This document shows positions 59,001 through 64,000 of a DNA stretch of 64,000 bases, in pieces. The first letter of the stretch is position 1, and every line of letters starts with the position of its first letter. The position numbers and the translations under genes were made by a program. The notes beneath the pieces were generated by a model, which was given only the letters and a program-made list of their open reading frames with translations, searched no databases and was not told the origin of the DNA. This DNA is from Pegea sp. RAD2-039 (lineage: Eukaryota > Chordata > Thaliacea > Salpida > Salpidae), in NCBI GenBank assembly GCA_034620365.1, contig JAQGEQ010000255.1:434001-498000 (forward strand), given 5' to 3'.

Positions 59001-62000
59001 TATTGAACAAATAGATTTAAATTTGTTTGAAAATTTCTCTTACTTGATTCGAGTATTTTTTAGTGGATGAACTAAAATTTTATGAATATTTCAAAAATTT
59101 CATTAAAAAATGTCAATAAATAGAAGATTAGGTTTGTAGATACAATATAAAAATATATGAATAGTTTACACTTACAAACTTTTAACGTTAGTCACTTTTA
59201 ATCTTCTAAGAAGTCCATCCTTTGGTTTGGAAGATATGCTCAGAAGTTTTCCCTCATCCTTTAACAATTTTCAACATTTTACTAAATATTGTGAGTTAAT
59301 AATAAAAGCAAATATAATCCAACAACTTTTATACAAATTATCAAAAAATTTAGGAAAAATTATTTGGTAACACTTTTTTTCGAGTTATTTTATTTCTAAC
59401 CTTGAATTCATCAAATTTATTTTTTTTAAGAATTTGAATCAAATAGAAAAGAATTTATCGACAGAATGTTAAATGGTTAATAAAACTTAGATAAAAAATA
59501 AATTTAATAAAACGATAAAAAGTATCAAACTAAAAGGAAACAACTTTGTAATTATTCACTTTCTCAAAGTTTTCACATCGATCTTGAGTAAAGTTTACCT
59601 TTTCATCAGGCTTTCTTGGTCGAACCGTTTGCAGCTGATAACTGAAAAAGAAGTTGAGATAAGAGACGAAAAAAAATGATTTTTTTAAATTAAAACAAAT
59701 TTGATTGGTTTATTCAATGCCTTGCAAGTGGCAAATTGAACAGCTCTTTTAGAGAACAAAAAACAAATATTATGAGCGAAGAGACAACTGAAAGGTCTTA
59801 GGTATCATTTAAAGATTAGTACAGAGAGGATAGAAGGACTCTGGAGGCATAGGTAAAAATTTACTTTATAGTTACTGCCTTATATCGTTTGAATGAAATT
59901 TTGATGTAAATTTAGTAAAAATAAAATATTCAAACTAATGATTCATTAGAAAACAAAACTTGAAAAACTATCTTCAATACCTTTCAGCAAATATTCTCAA
60001 ACTTGAATCAGTTTGTTGATTCGTTGATCCAGAAGAGCATACCTACCAATAAAAAGAGTTACTTCAAGTCATTACTTCTTAAATTTTGATAAAAAAACAT
60101 GCAACAAGTCTTAAGCATTTCGATTTTCATAAACTTTTCAATAAAGTCTTTGAAATAATTCAAGTTTGCTGCTTTCAAATATTTCATAAACAAGACACTA
60201 AATTTGTAGAACAAATCAGAGTTTAAATAATACGAAAAGCTAATAGATAAAACTTATTGCGCATTAATAAACACAAAAGGAAAGATAAAAAAAGCTTTTT
60301 TTTCGAGATAACGAATTGAAATCTTACCTTAACAGTTGTATCCAAGCTACAATCCACATTTCGTCTATCTATAAAGGGATGAAGATTGCTTTTTTTTGGT
60401 TCTAATTCGTTAGATACCTTATTTAAAACAGCCAACCTGAAGAACAATTAAAGAAAATATCTCTTTAAAGATGCTCAAGTAAAAAAAGTAAGTAAAACTC
60501 AAAGTTATACTTTTAAATAAACAAATTATCAATAAAAACAAGATTATTAGAAGCAAAAAGTTCTAGAATTGTTGTTTCGTTGAATTAAACAAATATTTGT
60601 TCACTTACGGATTACTTTGGTGTTTTTCCAGCTTACTACTGCTAAGCAAGTTTTTTTCTTGCTCAGAGCTCAAATAAACAAGATCCTGTTCTTTCTGCAA
60701 CATAATTTATGTCTTAAGAACTTTTCATTAAAATTTTCAAGAATTGGTTACAGAATAAGTTTAAAATAATAAACAAATTAAACTACAAAATCTGATTTAT
60801 CAAAACAAACTCCGTTTTGCTATTTTAAACCGAAATATTTGAACAGCTAATAATTGTGATTATCAAATCTTGTAATAAAATATCGAGTTACCACTCCAAT
60901 GTTCAGGTCACTATCTTCCGAAAAATAGTCTTGCTCACCAGATTTTTTTGCTCGTAACGTCTCTCGCTCATTGCTGAGAATAAACAGGATGATGAAAATT
61001 TTAAATTGATATTCAAAAATGCATGCTACCAATTTATTAGAAGTTAAATATTTAGTTTAACCCAAAAAATCAACTTAATTATTATGTTAAGAAGCATTTT
61101 TCACTGACATTAATCTTAAATCTTATATTTAGGGTTAACTATAAGTATAAGTAGTTGATAAAAGAGAAGACAAAATACTTCAAAATAAGTAAAAGAAAAT
61201 GGTTTAGAAGTGCTAATAATATTCATTGAAATTCAGATATCATCATTACAACATAGAATAATAAATCTAAATCAAACTTAAGATTTTAGTTTGTTAAATA
61301 CAAGCATAAAGTTTAATTAAACATGATTAGGAGCAAATAAAAAAACCACTTTTCAGCCGATTGAAATTTATTCATGCGTGCACCCATTGTCTGATTGTTT
61401 GAAGGTCCAACCTACAAACAAGAAAGGTTTACAAGTTTTAAAATTTTTTTATCTAAAACTAAAGTGGTGATAACTCCTTGCTAAAACCTTAAGTGTAGTA
61501 GTTAACTATTTAAGACTAACAGCATAAGATACGACAGAAAAAACTGTCAAAGACTAGTCAAGTCCTTTTTAGTTCATTTAATTAACTCATAACTGCAGAT
61601 GACAAAGCTTTAATAGCGAACAAAAAGCTAATATGAGCAAAAAGATAATGAAAAAGTCTAAATTATTCCAACTTAGCATAAAGTATGGTGTTGAAAGTCT
61701 TCACAACATTTGCTTTTTAGTCACAAAGACTAATGCGCGGGTTACTTTCCTCTTAAACTTTGTCCAAGTTATCACTTGAAGTAAAAGTTATTAAATCCAA
61801 CACACTTCTACCACCAAATTATTGAAAAGTAAGCAAAAAAGTTGTCCATCTGTGTGACGTAATGGTAACCACACCCACCTACCAGGTGGACATATATTTG
61901 CAACAAGAAAAAGTCCATTAAGGTGGAAGGGTCTTATGATTGTGGTTAATGACAACACTTTTAGAAGATGCAAAACTTCAAATTAAAGGTCGGAGTTGGA

Positions 62001-62117
62001 GCTTCGTAGGTAGTTCATCACTGTACTCAATGTCGTCTTGGCAGCTTTGGCGACGGTAGCTGGACGAAGTCTGTCTGTTCTACTACATAAACTTGCTGAA
62101 GTGGAATTCTGCTGCAT
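56030..62117 (-). CDS. Unidentified 472-residue protein, complete 17-exon gene
   Basis: Exons (minus, 5' to 3'): 62117-62022, 61411-61350, 60973-60892, 60694-60609, 60436-60328, 60042-59981, 59641-59599, 59258-59176, 58463-58400, 58125-58085, 57945-57798, 57650-57602, 56780-56722, 56653-56585, 56531-56442, 56385-56239 and 56158-56030. Lengths sum to 473 codons; all 16 junctions have GT/AG and keep frame, and an in-frame TGA lies upstream of the ATG. The protein starts MQQNSTSASLCSRTDRLRPA. Its first half is polar and serine-rich (FSEDSDLNIGV, KPKDGLLRRLKV). A denser, probably folded part follows (FEDQVIKDLERQLLEVTDLS, ATIACKYRPL, YIIEKLRPANVIQGAHDTAK, IMQLLMVNSSWQEKPFKMV, WMNKPGPAIFKKPNTVGLFA), ending EVLISYLQHLLL. 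There is no signal peptide, membrane span or enzyme motif. I do not recognise the family; a cytoskeletal, ciliary or nuclear adaptor would fit the composition. Confidence 0.75.
57330..57602. repeat. Duplicated intron-like segment, copy 2
   Basis: Direct repeat of 55232-55470, located inside the intron between exons 12 and 13 of the 17-exon gene and ending at the exon 12 donor. Copy 1 beyond the 3' end of the gene probably arose from this intron. Confidence 0.8.
58600..58680. repeat. Short dispersed repeat, copy 1
   Basis: A GC-richer patch in an intron. CCCAGTGACCTGGGACAGTG and, further on, TTGTAGGTTTG resemble the order of motifs at 63688-63745. Similarity is patchy; it may be a second SINE family. 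Confidence 0.35.
61843..61925 (+). mobile_element. tRNA-derived SINE, internally deleted copy
   Basis: Shares CCAGGTGGACATATATTTG...AAAAAGTCCATT with the SINE at 44818-44935 (there CCAGGTGGGCAGATATAGTTG...AAAAGTCCATG). The 5' part has an A-box-like TGACGTAATGG, but the B box is missing. It lies in intron 1 of the 17-exon gene, in antisense orientation to it. Confidence 0.6.
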
Positions 62118-62119
62118 GG

Positions 62120-64000
62120 GCAAAAACTGGATCTCTGATGTAGAATCTCATTTCTGACCTGGCATGTATGGTCGTTCTCATCCGAAGCAGGCCAAAAAAC
62201 GAAAACAAAAAAGTTGCTTCACAAAGAATGGATCAAGATTAAGTAATGTAAAAAGAAGAACCACAACCAAAAACGTTTTATAAATTTTGTTTAAAGATCT
62301 AGTGGATATCAACTGCCCTGACTCGTTTAAATTCACATCCTCTTCTACTTAAGTTCCTCTTCTACTTCTAACTAAGTTTCTTCTAAAAAATCATTTACTA
62401 AACTTTGTGCCAATTGATGAATTGACTCTTAGATACCTAGCAAGATTCCCAATAAAACTTTGAATTCTCTTCCATCCAAATAACAAACCAAATCGTTCAT
62501 CAGAAGTGATGTTCTTTTTCTTTAAATCATGCACTTGATCTAGAACAACAATTCCTAAAATTGTAATTTCTTCTACCTCCGCAAACTTTCGAAAACCATT
62601 GCTGAAAACTTTTAAAGGATATATTCAATCTATGAATCAACTTCTGATCTTGTAATATTTAGCTGACATTCTGAAGCTAAACGTAACTTGGTACATCAAA
62701 TGTTTTTAAACAATTCATCAATTATTTGCAACTTCATTAAAATGACAGCAAATAACATCGCAGCTGTTTCCAGCATTCCCATCAAATCCAGACTTGTTTA
62801 AACAACTGAATAGAGTTCTTTCAGTCACACCTTCTTTGGCTAACTATACGCGTTTATAAATAACTCTCTCAGCTTTCACATTCTACCAATTTTATATATA
62901 TATAAACTAGAATTTTTGGAAACTACTAGTGGAACTGCAATAAGCTTCAACTGTAGAGCAGAAGAATTCGGTAAAAAGATTAAACTTTCTGCCTAAAAAG
63001 CCACAAAATTGAATTGAAATGACTGTAAGTTCTTGCTAGAGCTTTATTTTTAATATAATTGGATCAAAAACAAACTAAAGCAATTGATATACAACTATAA
63101 GTAAAAGCAAGTCTCTCTTTTATAAAAATATAAAGAAAAGATAACCACAATGCTTGATCTACTGTTTATGAGAATCTTTTCAAACTATGTAAAGAGTCAT
63201 TTGTAGGTCATAACTAATAAAAAAATTAGAACTATTCTCTAAATATCTACAATGTGCCACAAAAGATATCTAATTATTTGTAAATATTTAATAACTTGAA
63301 AATAAAGGTTACTTGGTCGGTTTCATTAGAGTCTTCAGTCGTGTTGTTTTTTTTTAAGATATAACGTCTTAGTTTTATTTTTTTGACACCTTTAGACATT
63401 TTTATTTAATTTAAACAATCTGAAAAAGTTTAAAACAGAACTCGATTGAATCAACAAAAAGAACAACAAGTTAAAAATCCGGTAAAAACCAATCAAAAGA
63501 GAAAAATAATTTTTTGAGCCTATTGCTTGTTTAAAAGCTAATGAACATTATTTAGGCTGAGCTTAGTAGGCTGAGGCAGTGATTGGAGGAAAACTGACAA
63601 CTATGAGACTTAAGCAATGGATTTCATGATTATGAAATACAGCGTGGATTGAAATATCTCTTCTCTTAAGATCTACTGTTGGATGAGACATCCCAGTGAT
63701 CTATGAGGATGATATCGAGGTTGTAGGTTTACTGGCTCACTCTGTATATCAGGATAATTGGATAAGTTACAGTTGTTAATTGGGGCGTGGAATATCGCCT
63801 TAAGCTATCTCTGACTATAAGATTCAACGCGTTCAAAGTCAGGAATCATTGCCAACCGTCTCTAAATAGATTAATAAATAATCATAATAATTATAAAATT
63901 AGTATTAATAATTAGTAGTGACTTTAATAGATAAATATTTACAAGTAGTTTACAAAAAATTGATTCAAATTATTTTATAAAATCTTAGTTAACCTCACAA
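62120..64000. other. Right-end spacer, probable promoter side of the 17-exon gene
   Basis: No supported gene. The bases just above 62117 are GC-richer and probably contain the 5' UTR and promoter of the minus-strand gene, but no named motif is clear. Confidence 0.4.
63560..63850. repeat. GC-richer island, possible second SINE-like family
   Basis: Contains CATCCCAGTGATCTATGAGG and ATATCGAGGTTGTAGGTTTA, resembling the motif order at 58600-58680. There is no reading frame of note and no clean A/B box pair. Confidence 0.35.

Overview
The window is nuclear DNA from an animal. Protein-coding exons are split by spliceosomal introns, and the proteins that can be recognised are metazoan: DZIP1 (cilium and centriole), CCT2 (chaperonin beta), ACTL6A/BAF53 (chromatin remodelling), PTP4A/PRL phosphatase, a PDE8-like phosphodiesterase and INCENP (chromosomal passenger complex). 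The DNA is very AT-rich. Introns are of two kinds: many of about 45-60 bp with crisp GT/AG ends, and some of 0.6-1.8 kb. There is a decayed LINE with a PHD-type zinc finger in ORF1 and a tRNA-derived SINE family. A flatworm or another small lophotrochozoan would fit, but this is inference; the sequence does not name the species.

Layout. 1-6 kb: the first exon of an unknown minus-strand gene at the left edge, a loose cluster of minus-strand exons of a membrane protein (2.1-3.7 kb), then AT-rich spacer. 6-12 kb: intronless DZIP1, a 13-exon CCT2 gene and a minus-strand tRNA-Ser(AGA). 12.4-14.1 kb: a broken LINE. 14.3-17.6 kb: a mosaic of three repeated blocks (P, Q, R) holding very short splice-flanked open segments on the minus strand, next to a membrane-segment exon at 18.2 kb. 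21.6-24.6 kb: a small single-membrane-span protein gene and ACTL6A (minus). 28-33.7 kb: a CCAAT/CRE promoter candidate and the PTP4A gene. 38.8-43.7 kb: possible coding remnants, a gene ending in a long Glu/Asp repeat, and an unresolved gene. 44.5-47.9 kb: the PDE gene, with an N-terminal MGCC exon. 49.0-49.7 kb: INCENP (minus). 50-51 kb: a 33-bp minisatellite and a second LINE ORF1 fragment. 53.8 kb: a tail-anchored ORF. 56.0-62.1 kb: a complete 17-exon minus-strand gene for a 472-residue protein that I do not recognise. The rest is AT-rich spacer.

The genes do not form an operon or one pathway. DZIP1, CCT2, INCENP, ACTL6A, PRL and PDE are ordinary housekeeping or signalling genes lying side by side. 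The points most worth following are the 17-exon unknown gene, the P/Q/R mini-exon mosaic, TGACGTCA palindromes that recur inside short introns of two neighbouring genes, and an INCENP whose C-terminal IN-box is not visible.
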